Assembly: GCF_000171615.1 (NCBI RefSeq)
Contig: NZ_ABFU01000017.1
Span: forward strand, 1-33,405
Direction: 5' to 3'
Source: Bacillus coahuilensis m4-4
GTDB lineage: Bacteria; Bacillota; Bacilli; Bacillales; Bacillaceae_K
Length of the DNA: 33,405 nucleotides
This document shows, piece after piece, positions 26,057-33,405 of this stretch; position 1 is the first letter of the stretch, and every line of letters begins with the position of its first letter. The translations under genes and the position numbers were made by a program. Under the pieces are notes generated by a model. It made no database searches. It was given only the letters and a program-made list of their open reading frames with translations, and was not told the origin of the DNA.

Positions 26057-26702
26057 ATGCAAGAACTTAAGAAAAAAATTACTATCAACCTGCTTACATG
26101 GGGATGCATTTGAACTAAGTCACTGGATAGAGCACGTAAAAGAATTAGACTTACATCCAGTTGAACTATTCGAAGATATAATCCGTCCTACCATGTACCA
26201 AGTTGGAGAGCTTTGGGAAAAAAATAAAATCACAGTCGCTGAAGAGCATTTGGTTACGGCATCAATGGATTATGTGATTTCATCATTCTTCCAAATGCCC
26301 TATTTTCATAAAGAGAAAAGACAAAAGCCTAGGATCGTTCTATCCTGTGTAGAGAGAGAAGAGCATTCTTTGGGAATTAAAATGGTCGGAAGGGTATTTG
26401 AAGAATATAAATGGGATGTTAAGCTACTAGGCGCTAACCTTCCAAAAGAATATTTATTACACGCGATTAACGTATGGAATCCCAAAATGGTTGGATTATC
26501 TTTGTCGACCCCTGCTCTAATTCCAGAGCTCGTGTCAACCGTAAGAGAAATTAAACAGAAATCACCTAACACACATATTCTTGTAGGTGGGCGTTTATCC
26601 GAAGAGTTACAACAAATGAAAGAAATGGAAGGCGTTCAATTATGCAATAGTCTTCATCATTTAAAGGATTTCATCCAAAATCAGCCTCTTGAAAATGTGT
26701 AA
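26057..26702 (+). CDS. Stand-alone cobalamin-binding protein (CarH/LitR sensor-like module), frameshifted
   Basis: About 214 residues when repaired: a four-helix B12-capping domain (about 1-85) followed by a Rossmann-type B12-binding domain (about 90-205). The capping domain has Trp53 and the pair Glu63-His64, the same spacing as Trp131, Glu141 and His142 of the photoreceptor CarH. The B12 domain has EEHSLG (His103 as the lower ligand), GLSLS and ILVGGR. There is no DNA-binding domain, so it may signal by protein contact or serve as a corrinoid carrier. The frame breaks in the A run at 26072-26078 (seven instead of six), restoring KKKLLSTCLHGDAFEL. AGGGGGAT gives the ribosome site. A PAS-like gene follows 18 bases later on the same mRNA. 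Confidence 0.8.
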
Positions 26703-26720
26703 AAGAAAGGGGAGTCACCT

Positions 26721-27221
26721 ATGAAACAAATCTATGACTATCAGTTGCTCCCAATTCCATGGTTTATTATTGATTCACATATGACTATAATAGATGCGTC
26801 CACTGAAGGGCAAAAGCTCATGAAGGACACTAGCTTTAGAAATATACTCGATCATGATAGTCTATTAAAATTCGGTAAATATTTTCATTCAACAACTGAA
26901 GGAAGACTCGAATTAAATATTAATGGTATGGAGAAAAATTTACCCACTTTAGTCGACCTTCATTTTTATAAAGAAAATCAATCTGCCTATATTGTCTTGA
27001 TTTCTAAATCTGGTCATTATCAAGAGATGAATCAAAACTTACTTGAACTTCAAGAGAAAATCTTTCCTAAGCCTCGGATATTACAAAACGTATTAACATT
27101 AGACCAGCAAATGTCTAAATTAAAAGAGACACTTGCACTATTACCTTCTAATGATGAGCATGAAGGGCTTAAACAGCAGATTGAATTAATTGAAAAAACA
27201 GTAAAAATTTTACTACACTAA
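26721..27221 (+). CDS. Small PAS-like signalling protein
   Basis: A 166-residue cytoplasmic protein. The start YDYQLLPIPWFIIDSHMTIIDAS and the following region to about residue 100 have the look of a PAS domain: an aromatic opening, an IIDS/IDAS strand pair and a return strand at SAYIVLISKSGHY. A coiled coil of about 60 residues follows (QNLLELQEKI to the end, rich in Leu, Glu and Gln). There is no kinase, DNA-binding or output domain. AAAGGGG precedes the ATG, and the gene begins 18 bases after the cobalamin-binding gene, so the two are surely co-transcribed and may form a sensor pair. A terminator follows. The PAS assignment is by eye and should be treated as probable. Confidence 0.65.
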   Translation: MKQIYDYQLLPIPWFIIDSHMTIIDASTEGQKLMKDTSFRNILDHDSLLKFGKYFHSTTEGRLELNINGMEKNLPTLVDLHFYKENQSAYIVLISKSGHYQEMNQNLLELQEKIFPKPRILQNVLTLDQQMSKLKETLALLPSNDEHEGLKQQIELIEKTVKILLH

Positions 27222-27227
27222 TTTTTT

Positions 27228-27257
27228 AAACATAACCTACGCATGGGTTATGTTTTT
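27228..27257 (+). terminator. Intrinsic terminator of the B12-PAS operon
   Basis: AAACATAACC and GGTTATGTTT form a ten-base stem with a short loop and a T tract, just after the stop at 27221. Confidence 0.8.
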
Positions 27258-27338
27258 CTTTTTACATAATATTAATACTTTATGGGAGTATTTTCCTGTA
27301 AAATAAGTCCTATATTAATCGTAGAAAAGGGGAAAACT

Positions 27339-27797
27339 ATGGGGATTACATTGTATGGAACCATTGTATTAATTCATGTTATTGCTGCTGTCGTCGGACT
27401 TGGAGCTAGCTTTGCCATGCCAACCGTTATAAATCACGCAAAAAACGCCCAACAAGCCAAATTCTCACTCTATTTAAATGGAAAAATTGAGAAATTCGCA
27501 AAGATCGGAAGCATCACCTTGCTACTAACTGGTTTAGGATTAGGTGCTCTTAATCCTAGTTTGTTCACAGAAATTTGGTATATTTCTTCTATTGTTATTT
27601 ACCTTGCTGTTCAAGTGATTGTCGCTGGAATTATGCCTAAAAAGCTGAAGGCGATGGATGCACTCCTTCAGGATCATAAAGGAGAAGACATTCCAGCAGA
27701 ATACAATCTCATCAACCAAGGTCTCAAGCCTTACAACTTCATTCTACATAGCTCAGCTATTATTCTTATTATCTTAATGTCAATTAAACCATTCTAA
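27339..27797 (+). CDS. DUF2269-type integral membrane protein
   Basis: A 152-residue membrane protein with four predicted segments: about residues 5-28 (YGTIVLIHVIAAVVGLGASF), 50-68 (FAKIGSITLLLTGLGLGAL), 77-98 (IWYISSIVIYLAVQVIVAGI) and 130-150 (FILHSSAIILIILMSI). The early His and Gly-rich first helix and the overall layout resemble DUF2269 (YkvI/CopD-like) proteins, whose function is not known. The ATG at 27339 has AAAAGGGG seven bases upstream and is preferred over 27282. It stands alone, with a terminator before it and a long hairpin directly after its stop. Confidence 0.7.
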   Translation: MGITLYGTIVLIHVIAAVVGLGASFAMPTVINHAKNAQQAKFSLYLNGKIEKFAKIGSITLLLTGLGLGALNPSLFTEIWYISSIVIYLAVQVIVAGIMPKKLKAMDALLQDHKGEDIPAEYNLINQGLKPYNFILHSSAIILIILMSIKPF

Positions 27798-27804
27798 TAA
27801 AAAA

Positions 27805-27881
27805 GGCTGCTTAAGGTAGTGCCCTCTCAGAAGTTATATTGGTACCGTTAACTTCTAAGGACACTACCTATTTTAGCAGCC
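27805..27881. repeat. 77-bp imperfect palindrome (long hairpin)
   Basis: Three paired blocks are nested around a GGTACC centre: GGCTGCT (27805-27811) with AGCAGCC (27875-27881), AGGTAGTG (27814-27821) with CACTACCT (27862-27869), and AGAAGTTA (27829-27836) with TAACTTCT (27849-27856). It starts seven bases after the DUF2269 stop and ends 23 bases before the stop of the next, convergent gene. It may act as a bidirectional terminator, but it is far longer than the others here and could be a small mobile palindromic element. Confidence 0.75.
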
Positions 27882-27903
27882 TATTTATGGTCTATAGTTT
27901 TCC

Positions 27904-28065
27904 TCAGTGGATGAAGTATCCTTTGTATCTTTTTTCTTTTTTTCCTTCTTTTTGCTCAATTCTTATATCTTCAAGGGGAAGGGGATCTGTATGAGGATCT
28001 TGTTCATCCATAGTCTGGGATTCTCTTTGCTTACTATCATATACATTTTTTGGCTTCTTTTCCAC
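27904..28065 (-). CDS. Small hypothetical protein (about 53 aa)
   Basis: A very hydrophilic, charged protein starting with GTG at 28065, seven or eight bases after AAAGGAG; the ATG at 28086 lies before that site and is not used. It reads VEKKPKNVYDSKQRESQTMD and ends in a Lys-rich tail. Next to the A-rich run at about 27938-27948 another frame would end KDTKDTSSTEENYRP with TAA near 27886, which looks more natural, so one more indel is possible here. There is no signal peptide. Unrecognised. The 28087-28309 gap upstream holds only weak, startless frames. Confidence 0.4.
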   Translation of the reverse strand: MEKKPKNVYDSKQRESQTMDEQDPHTDPLPLEDIRIEQKEGKKEKRYKGYFIH

Positions 28066-28309
28066 GTCATCATCTCCTTTATACATGATATACCCAATCC
28101 TTTTCCATATGAATCTAGATTACGGAATGCATCACCCAATTCAAGGGTTCCATTCCCCTTCATGTCGAGGATCATCTTAGTTATTGGAATGGTAACATGG
28201 AAATAGTTGAAGGTTGATTCTATCGTTTGTGAAACTCAAAAATCATCCACACAAAAAAGGATGCCTTTTAGCACCCTATGCACAACCCAACAAATTCAAT
28301 TAAGTCTTA

Positions 28310-28822
28310 TTACATCGCAGCAATTAACGTCTCTTTCTCAAGACCTTCCATATTACGTTTCTCCATTACACCTTCATCATCCTTCATATAATAAGAGAAT
28401 GATACGACTTTATTCTCTTCTATATTAACAAAAAGGATGACCCCAACCTTCTCACTCATGACTCCATTTAAATCCACTTCGTCAGATCCCTTTGAGTCAA
28501 ATTCGTAATCTTCCATTGTATCTATATCAAAACGATAAGATGGGGCAGTTGAGTAACCATACACCTCAGCGTAATTTTCTCCATATAGTGAAATTAATTC
28601 ATCTAACGTCATTCCTATATAAACCGTCGGCTCATTTCCAGCCTCCGTTTTCTCTTTTTCTTCGGTCTTTTCATTGGCATTTACATATACAGAGCTAATG
28701 GACCTAGTAGGTTGTACCACAACTGTTTCTTTCGAATCATCTAATCCAGCTTGCACAGGAGAGTTTTGGACTAATATTATTACCATCATTGCAATTAACG
28801 TATATGAAAGATATTTCTTCAT
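28310..28822 (-). CDS. Secreted hypothetical protein
   Basis: A 170-residue exported protein. The signal peptide is MKKYLSYTLIAMMVIILVQ with a likely cleavage after SPVQA (residue 25). A low-complexity stretch rich in Glu and Lys (about 50-62) follows. The mature domain has YIGMTLDELISLYGEN, reminiscent of the small folded repeats found in outer-surface and DUF4309/SmpA-like proteins, but I cannot place it with confidence. It is acidic overall. The ATG at 28822 with AAAGGGAG upstream is preferred over 28882, which lacks a ribosome site. It lies downstream of liaR, separated by the liaR terminator, so it is probably a separate unit. Confidence 0.65.
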   Translation of the reverse strand: MKKYLSYTLIAMMVIILVQNSPVQAGLDDSKETVVVQPTRSISSVYVNANEKTEEKEKTEAGNEPTVYIGMTLDELISLYGENYAEVYGYSTAPSYRFDIDTMEDYEFDSKGSDEVDLNGVMSEKVGVILFVNIEENKVVSFSYYMKDDEGVMEKRNMEGLEKETLIAAM

Positions 28823-28960
28823 TTTAAGATCTCCCTTTCTTTTAGCTCTCTCTCTAGTAGTCTTTACTACTACTCTATCCACTTCTATATATATACAAAC
28901 ATCAATTTAAATATGTTACAAAATTTTTTCAATATGATTACCTCAAAATAAAGAGAATAT

Positions 28961-28992
28961 AAAAAAGCCGAGCACAATGACTCAGCTTTTTG
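28961..28992 (-). terminator. Intrinsic terminator of the lia operon
   Basis: AAAAAGCTGAG and CTCGGCTTTTTT pair across an eight-base loop on the minus strand. The TGA of liaR lies inside the first arm. Confidence 0.8.
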
Positions 28993-29620
28993 TCTCAGTA
29001 ACTAATGAATGTTGGAATGCATAGATGACAGCCTGCGTACGGTCTTGTACGCCTAGTTTACTCAGGATATTGCTGACATGGGTTTTCACCGTTTTATGTG
29101 CAATAAATAAGTCTTCTCCAATCTCACTGTTGGTTTTTCCTTCTGCCATTAAGAGAAGAATTTCCATTTCTCGATTAGTTAATTCTTCGTGTGGGTGTGA
29201 GGGCTTTCTCATACGTGACATCATTTTCCCTGTCACTTCTGGTTCTAAAATGGATTGGCCTCCATGTGTTTTTCGAATAGCGTCTGCTATATCGCTTGCT
29301 TTAGACGTTTTTAACATATAGCTGGTTGCTCCAGCCTCTAATGCAGGATATACCTTCTCATCATCAATGAAGCTTGTGACAATGATGATTTTTGCTTCCG
29401 GCCACTTCTCGATAATATTTCTAGTTGCTTCTATTCCGTCCATCTTCTTCATCACTAGGTCCATTAAAATAATGTCAGGTCGTAATGTTAGTGCGAGGCC
29501 AATTGCCTCACTTCCGTCCTCCGCTTCTCCCACTACCTGAATGTCCTCCTGAGAAGAAAGGTAAGCAGACACGCCTATCCTGACCATTTCGTGATCATCC
29601 ACAAATAAAACTCGTATCAT
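28982..29620 (-). CDS. liaR: Response regulator LiaR (NarL/LuxR type)
   Basis: A 212-residue response regulator: receiver domain with the acidic pair [10 protein letters not shown], phospho-acceptor Asp in IILMDLVM (near residue 54) and the switch residues in VTSFID and MLKTSKASD; a LuxR-type helix-turn-helix follows ([40 protein letters not shown]). It matches LiaR/VraR, which answers lipid II-binding antibiotics. The ATG at 29620 is used, because AAAAGGGGAG precedes it, not the start at 29644. It begins one base after the liaS stop. Its known target is the liaI promoter; I could not identify an operator by eye. Confidence 0.9.
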   Translation of the reverse strand: MIRVLFVDDHEMVRIGVSAYLSSQEDIQVVGEAEDGSEAIGLALTLRPDIILMDLVMKKMDGIEATRNIIEKWPEAKIIIVTSFIDDEKVYPALEAGATSYMLKTSKASDIADAIRKTHGGQSILEPEVTGKMMSRMRKPSHPHEELTNREMEILLLMAEGKTNSEIGEDLFIAHKTVKTHVSNILSKLGVQDRTQAVIYAFQHSLVTETKS

Positions 29621-29621
29621 T

Positions 29622-30660
29622 CTATTCTCTCCCCTTTTCAACAATGGGCACTCGAACTTCTAATCGTGTTCCTCTTGTAGGAAGACTGACGATCTTTAAA
29701 CTTCCCCCTACTTCAAGAGCACGTTCATGCATGGTTTGAAGTCCATAGGATCCCGCTTTATTTTTATCTACTTCAAATCCTACACCGTCATCTGTCACAC
29801 GCATGATATGTAAACCATCGCGCTCGATAAGTAATACCTCTAATGAAGTGGCCTTTGCATGGCGCAATGTATTGGATACTGATTCTTGAAGAATTCGAAA
29901 GAGATGATCTTCAATTCCTTTCGATAGCTTCATGGCTTCAATTTTCCACCGAATCTCCAGTGGGACCTTCTGAGATAATTCGAGAAGCAGTTCTTCCATT
30001 CCTTCTTGAAGCGTTTTATCTTTTAACGCAACAGGTCGAAGATGTAAAAGAAGTGCTCTCATCTCAAGCTGCGCTTGCTGAATCATCTGTTCGATCATAT
30101 TCAACTGTTTTCTTTTCGCCTCACTCACCTCACCCTTCCCTTCTGTCACAGCAGACATGAGCATGGAAGCGGCGAATAACTGTTGGCTTACAGAATCATG
30201 AAGCTCTCTAGCCAAACGGTTCCTCTCCTGTGAGATAATCTCTTGGAGCATTTTCTCCTGACTAGATGCTTTATCATCTGCTGATTTTTGAGCAATTTTG
30301 GTTTGCTCTTGTATATGAAAATCAAGTTGACTCATCCTTGACCAAATCGCATCCATTTCTTGAAGTGCAAAAGTATGCGGGGAAGAAATTCGATATCCTG
30401 ATCCTAATTGTCTCATGCCTTCTTCTAGTACATGAAGTTTTTTTCGTAAATCCACCCCTGATAAGGCTCCAATTATTGTTCCAATCAGAATAACAGTGCA
30501 CAATAAGACAACACCCATCGGCAAATCAAAAATCCTCACATTCCAAAGGAATACAAAAAAGGTCCTGCGGAAATAGTAGCCACCCTACGGTAACCAGGAT
30601 GAGAAAGAGTAGGAAGGAGTGAAATATGCTAAGGAGCATTTGTCGTTGAACCACATTCAT
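29622..30660 (-). CDS. liaS: Sensor histidine kinase LiaS, frameshifted
   Basis: About 345 residues when repaired. Two membrane helices (about 10-35 and 48-70) flank a very short outer loop, typical of intramembrane-sensing kinases that depend on LiaF. A HAMP-like linker, the HisKA_3 dimerisation domain with [20 protein letters not shown] (phospho-His) and the ATPase domain with RVTDDGVGF and [11 protein letters not shown] follow. The start is an ATG at 30660 that overlaps the liaF stop (ATGA) and gives [18 protein letters not shown]. The frame breaks at the A run 30555-30560 (six; five would join FPQDLF to [12 protein letters not shown]). As written, a GTG at 30539 begins an N-terminally short product lacking the first helix. 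Confidence 0.88.
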
Positions 30661-31382
30661 ATGCGATGAACCTCCAAGTCTCCAACCACAAGAGAGGTAA
30701 TCATTTTTACTTTTACAGGTGCATCATCATATGCAGCAGTCTTATAGTGCATCATCTTATTCAATCCTGTTTGTTCCTGATGGGAGAAAATAGTAACTGC
30801 TCCTGCTATTGTAGAGTGTTGGATACTAACCTCCACCTCATAGGGAACTAATATTTTCACATTCCCTATTGTATTCCGTATAAAAATAACAGATTCTCCT
30901 TTGGGAAGAACCGTGTAGCTTAAATCGACAATATGGTCACCAAACAGACCTTGTACATTTATATCATTCCACTCATATACTGATTCAGGAGTAGAAGTTC
31001 CTTGAAATAAAGTTTGTTGAAATAAAGGCTTTGTCCATATCATTTCGTCTTTTATCTCTCTATGATCCACCATTTCATATCGATGAATGATTGGTGTCTT
31101 TTTGCTATTGCGATACTCAAATAATACGTACAATAAAAGGGCAAATTAAAAAAAATTAGAAAAGCAATGGAGTCTATAATAGTTACTATAAAACTTATTA
31201 ATCCAATCCAAAATAAGATTTTACCTAATGTGTGGTCGTATCGCTTTCTGCCAATGTACATAAAAATAACATTGACAACTAAAACAATGAGCGGTCCTCC
31301 ATCAAAAAAATGACCATTGGATGACCAATAGTAGCAGGCTAGTTACAACTATCCAGCTTATTACATCTGCTTTTATCTTCAT
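30657..31382 (-). CDS. liaF: LiaF-type membrane regulator, two frameshifts
   Basis: About 241 residues when repaired, the same length as B. subtilis LiaF, the inhibitor of LiaS. It starts MKIKADVISWIVVTSLLLL at 31382. An N-terminal block of about four membrane helices is followed by the C-terminal soluble DUF2154/LiaF domain (YEWNDINVQGLFGDHIVDLSY, VIFIRNTIGNVKILVPYEVE). The frame breaks at the A run 31304-31310 (seven; six restores QWSFFDGGPLIVL) and in the AT-rich segment 31143-31155 (one base missing, restoring LLYVLFEYRNSKKTP). It overlaps the liaS start by four bases. No liaG gene stands between liaH and liaF, unlike in B. subtilis. Confidence 0.85.
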
Positions 31383-31417
31383 ATGAAGGACCTGCCTTTC
31401 TACAGGAGTGCTAAATA

Positions 31418-31442
31418 GAGAGGCAATTTGCCTCTCTTTTTT
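31418..31442. terminator. Hairpin between liaH and liaF
   Basis: GAGAGGCAA and TTGCCTCTC form a nine-base stem. On the minus strand the following TATTTAG is a weak T tract; on the plus strand the T tract is better. A leaky terminator here would let liaIH be expressed more strongly than liaFSR. Confidence 0.6.
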
Positions 31443-31455
31443 AGCATACCATGTT

Positions 31456-32097
31456 TTATAAAGACTTGCTTTCTTCTTTTTTGGCGTTTCTTTGAAGCTC
31501 TTCTATCTTCGCATCAATTGTATTCTCATGATAGTTTCGATTAATTTTCTCTTCTAATCTCGTTAAATACCCTTCCATTTGTTCAAAGCGGTCATACTCT
31601 TTTAACCCCGTAACTTTTTCGTTTAACACTTTGTTCATACGATAGTGGGCATGAGTTAAGTTTTCTTTCCCCATTAGCTCCATCTGTTTAATGCTCATAT
31701 CTTTTAGTTTGTGTTTCATCAGCTCATAACGGTGTTCAAGCTCTGTTAACTCATTCGAAACTTTTGCCACCGCATCTTCTAAGTGGAGAACACGGCTTCG
31801 GTAGTTTTCACTTTCCTGGTCGGCAAATGTAAATAATTCTGACTCCCCTGCCTCGGAAGCTATTTGTGCTTGAGATGAACGCTTTTCCATCATATATCTT
31901 GCTTCTTTCAGTTCCTTTTGGAACTGCTCCTTTAGTATGAACTGTCGTTCTACAAGCTTTCGTACTTTTTCAACTTCCTGCTCACACTGGCGTAAATATT
32001 GATTAAGTGCCGCTAGGGGATTGCGGTTTTCCTTTTTATCTAATGCCTCATGAACATCCGCTTCAATAGATTGTTTAATTCTCGTGAAAAGATTCAT
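31456..32097 (-). CDS. liaH: PspA/IM30 family protein LiaH
   Basis: A 213-residue coiled-coil phage-shock protein, main target of the LiaRS system, which assembles on the inner membrane face under cell-wall antibiotic stress. It starts MNLFTRIKQSIEADVHEALD with the amphipathic helix, then NPLAALNQYLRQCEQEVEKV and a long Glu/Lys-rich coiled coil. The ATG at 32097 is chosen with AAAAGGAG about nine bases upstream; the longer frame to 32205 runs into the gap after liaI. It lies 127 bases after liaI. Only about a third of it seems shared with the sigma-W-controlled PspA at 21896, so the two are distinct paralogues. Confidence 0.88.
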   Translation of the reverse strand: MNLFTRIKQSIEADVHEALDKKENRNPLAALNQYLRQCEQEVEKVRKLVERQFILKEQFQKELKEARYMMEKRSSQAQIASEAGESELFTFADQESENYRSRVLHLEDAVAKVSNELTELEHRYELMKHKLKDMSIKQMELMGKENLTHAHYRMNKVLNEKVTGLKEYDRFEQMEGYLTRLEEKINRNYHENTIDAKIEELQRNAKKEESKSL

Positions 32098-32224
32098 AGT
32101 CATTCTCTCCTTTTGTATTTTAGCTTGATTACACCGCGCTATTGATTTCCGAAGGAATCTTCGCCATCTTTCTTCTATCAACAGCTGAAAATTAGCAAAG
32201 ATCAATAAAACTTTTTAACAAAGC

Positions 32225-32563
32225 CTAGTTTTTTAATGAATTCCACTCTCTTTCAAAATTTGTAAAGGGATCGCTGGATTTCTCTGTAACACTGTCTTTG
32301 TTCCAATTTTTCCAGATTAGGTAGATCACATAGATTGCAGCTAGACCAATCACAGCTGGAAGACTGGCAACAGACGAGCTTAATGCGATGAGTCCAATAA
32401 CCACCCACGCAATTTTAGCAAATGTGGAATGCGCTTTTAGAAACTCTTTAAACGCAAAGTATAAAATAATTAAGCTTAAGGCTAACCCAATCATCGGCCC
32501 TACGTTGGCAAGAGCCACAACCGCTGCAATACCGCCTACCATAAATAATCCGAACTTTCTCAT
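32225..32563 (-). CDS. liaI: LiaI-like small membrane protein
   Basis: A 112-residue membrane protein with about three hydrophobic segments (residues 4-24, 27-42 and 50-85) and a hydrophilic C-terminal tail ending DPFTNFEREWNSLKN. It recruits LiaH to the membrane in B. subtilis. The ATG at 32563 follows the perfect ribosome site AAAGGAGG; the extra 11 residues from 32596 precede it. It is the first gene of the operon, as expected for liaI, and its identity leans partly on that position. Confidence 0.8.
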   Translation of the reverse strand: MRKFGLFMVGGIAAVVALANVGPMIGLALSLIILYFAFKEFLKAHSTFAKIAWVVIGLIALSSSVASLPAVIGLAAIYVIYLIWKNWNKDSVTEKSSDPFTNFEREWNSLKN

Positions 32564-33027
32564 CTCATTTCCTCCTTTCGATTTCCTTGATACCATCTTA
32601 TCCTTCTCCGTATTTTTTCTTAACGAACCCTAGAAGGAATTAGACTACGACTTGAGATGTATTTTAAAATAAGACGGACGAAACAAAAAAGACCCCAAGC
32701 TTGTTAAGTAAAGCTTGAGGTTCAGCATGTAGGTGCTTTGAATTTGCCCGAATCCTTACTAAAAATAGAACACTTCTGTACGTAATGAGACATAGAATGT
32801 TCCCTTTTTACTTGTAAGAGATTAGCGCTCCGTAAATTCCTTGTAAGTTTCCTTCTACCCTGTCCATTTACCTGTATTTCACATAATTAGTATGTATGGA
32901 GGAGAATTCCATTTTTTGTTCTCTAAAAATGTGCCGAAAGAAGGTGAAATATCCGCTCCTGTTGTTTCATATCACCACACTAAAACATATAGTAAAAAAG
33001 TAATAGTCTTATTAAGGAGGAGAAAAT
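32564..33027. other. Intergenic region between liaI and the amidase gene
   Basis: A 464-base stretch without a supported gene. It must hold the liaI promoter (minus) and the amidase promoter (plus), but I see no clear elements. A hairpin at 32692-32722 (CCCCAAGCTT with AAGCTTGAGG) is followed on the minus strand by a T run (32690-32681), so it would stop transcripts entering from about 32730-33000, or act in the liaI leader. A single unit like the GCCC repeat (TTTGCCCGAA) lies at about 32743-32752. Confidence 0.5.
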
Positions 33028-33405
33028 GTGTACACAATTAATCGTGATTACATCTCCAAAGGAGCGTCTCGTCCAGGAACGAAAAATAATACGATCCGTT
33101 TCTTAGTTGCACACGATACCGGTAACCCTGGTTCTACAGCTTACGGAAACAGAAGCTACTTTCAAAACGTTCAGCCTAGCGCTTCTGCTCATACATTTAT
33201 TGACGATAAATATATTCTAGAGATTATTCCCCTTGACGAAATTGCGTATCATGTCCGATATAACGTAGACATGGATAATCGCTTATACGGTGCTGATGCC
33301 AATAACGCCGCTATTGGAGTTGAATTGTGCTGGGGAGGCAGTATCAATTTTAATGAATCTTATTCACGTTACGTATGGTACTTTGGATATTTAATAAATA
33401 AGTAT
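33028..33405 (+). CDS. N-acetylmuramoyl-L-alanine amidase (Amidase_2 type), incomplete at the right edge
   Basis: The first 126 codons of a peptidoglycan amidase of the Amidase_2/PGRP fold, similar to the Bacillus phage-type enzymes XlyA and CwlA. It begins with GTG at 33028 (VYTINRDYISKGASRPG), with AAGGAGG eight or so bases before; the ATG at 33026 leads to a stop after about 27 codons. The zinc-site strands are FLVAHDTGNPG and ASAHTFIDD, and the catalytic block is NAAIGVELCWGG. There is no signal peptide at the start, as in holin-dependent endolysins. The frame is open to the window end, so the C-terminal wall-binding part is not seen. It could belong to a prophage or be a stand-alone autolysin. 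Confidence 0.85.
   Translation, partial: MYTINRDYISKGASRPGTKNNTIRFLVAHDTGNPGSTAYGNRSYFQNVQPSASAHTFIDDKYILEIIPLDEIAYHVRYNVDMDNRLYGADANNAAIGVELCWGGSINFNESYSRYVWYFGYLINKY

Noticed and set aside
27963..28175. 70-residue minus-strand frame with NGTLELGDAF, slightly like small spore germination proteins
   Set aside because: It has no convincing start or ribosome site and runs into the next small gene; a broken gerP-like gene is possible but cannot be supported.
32892..33044. Short plus-strand frame before the amidase
   Set aside because: No ribosome site, and it overlaps the ribosome site and start of the amidase gene.

Overview
The window looks like chromosomal DNA of a low-GC, Gram-positive, Bacillus-type bacterium (family Bacillaceae, species not determined). 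Shine-Dalgarno sites are strong (AGGAGG type), intrinsic terminators are abundant, and the gene content has clear Bacillus counterparts: mreBH, ampS, nos, queF with a preQ1 riboswitch, the lia cell-envelope stress operon, nfeD/floT and pspA behind a sigma-W promoter. No insertion sequence, integrase, CRISPR array, tRNA or rRNA was seen.

Layout. (1) 26-6234, minus strand: DJ-1/PfpI protein, a methyltransferase and a FAD monooxygenase overlapping by ATGA, an atypical photolyase-family protein, an interrupted DUF523 gene, a 20-21 bp phased repeat array, and an aminoglycoside 6'-acetyltransferase-like protein. (2) 6529-14107, plus strand: a degenerate-GGDEF/EAL protein, a 56-residue protein, AmpS-type aminopeptidase, a BMP lipoprotein paired with a chemoreceptor, MreBH, and a 76-residue protein. 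(3) 14131-24713, minus strand: nitric oxide synthase coupled to a renalase-like flavoprotein, a 5'-truncated VOC gene, two CNNM/CBS (CorC/HlyC-type) membrane proteins, a pspA-nfeD-floT operon, and an ABC-F ATPase preceded by a leader peptide and an attenuator hairpin. (4) 25322-27797: queF under a preQ1-I riboswitch (minus), then a cobalamin-binding module with the CarH-type capping residues, a small PAS-like protein and a DUF2269 membrane protein (plus). (5) 27805-32563, minus: a 77-bp hairpin, two small genes and liaI-liaH-liaF-liaS-liaR. (6) 33028 to the right edge: an incomplete peptidoglycan amidase gene, plus strand.

Two themes stand out. One is envelope defence: the sigma-W operon, the lia operon, MreBH, the amidase and a drug-inducible-looking ABC-F gene all respond to or act on the cell envelope or the ribosome under antibiotic attack. 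The other is redox and light: the photolyase relative, the B12 photosensor-like module, NO synthase and several flavoproteins.

Caution: about thirteen single-base indels, mostly in homopolymer runs, break otherwise well-conserved genes, including mreBH, ampS, floT, nfeD, liaF, liaS and the ABC-F gene. The pattern fits uncorrected sequencing error far better than real gene decay, so those genes are annotated at full span with the likely frameshift site given.
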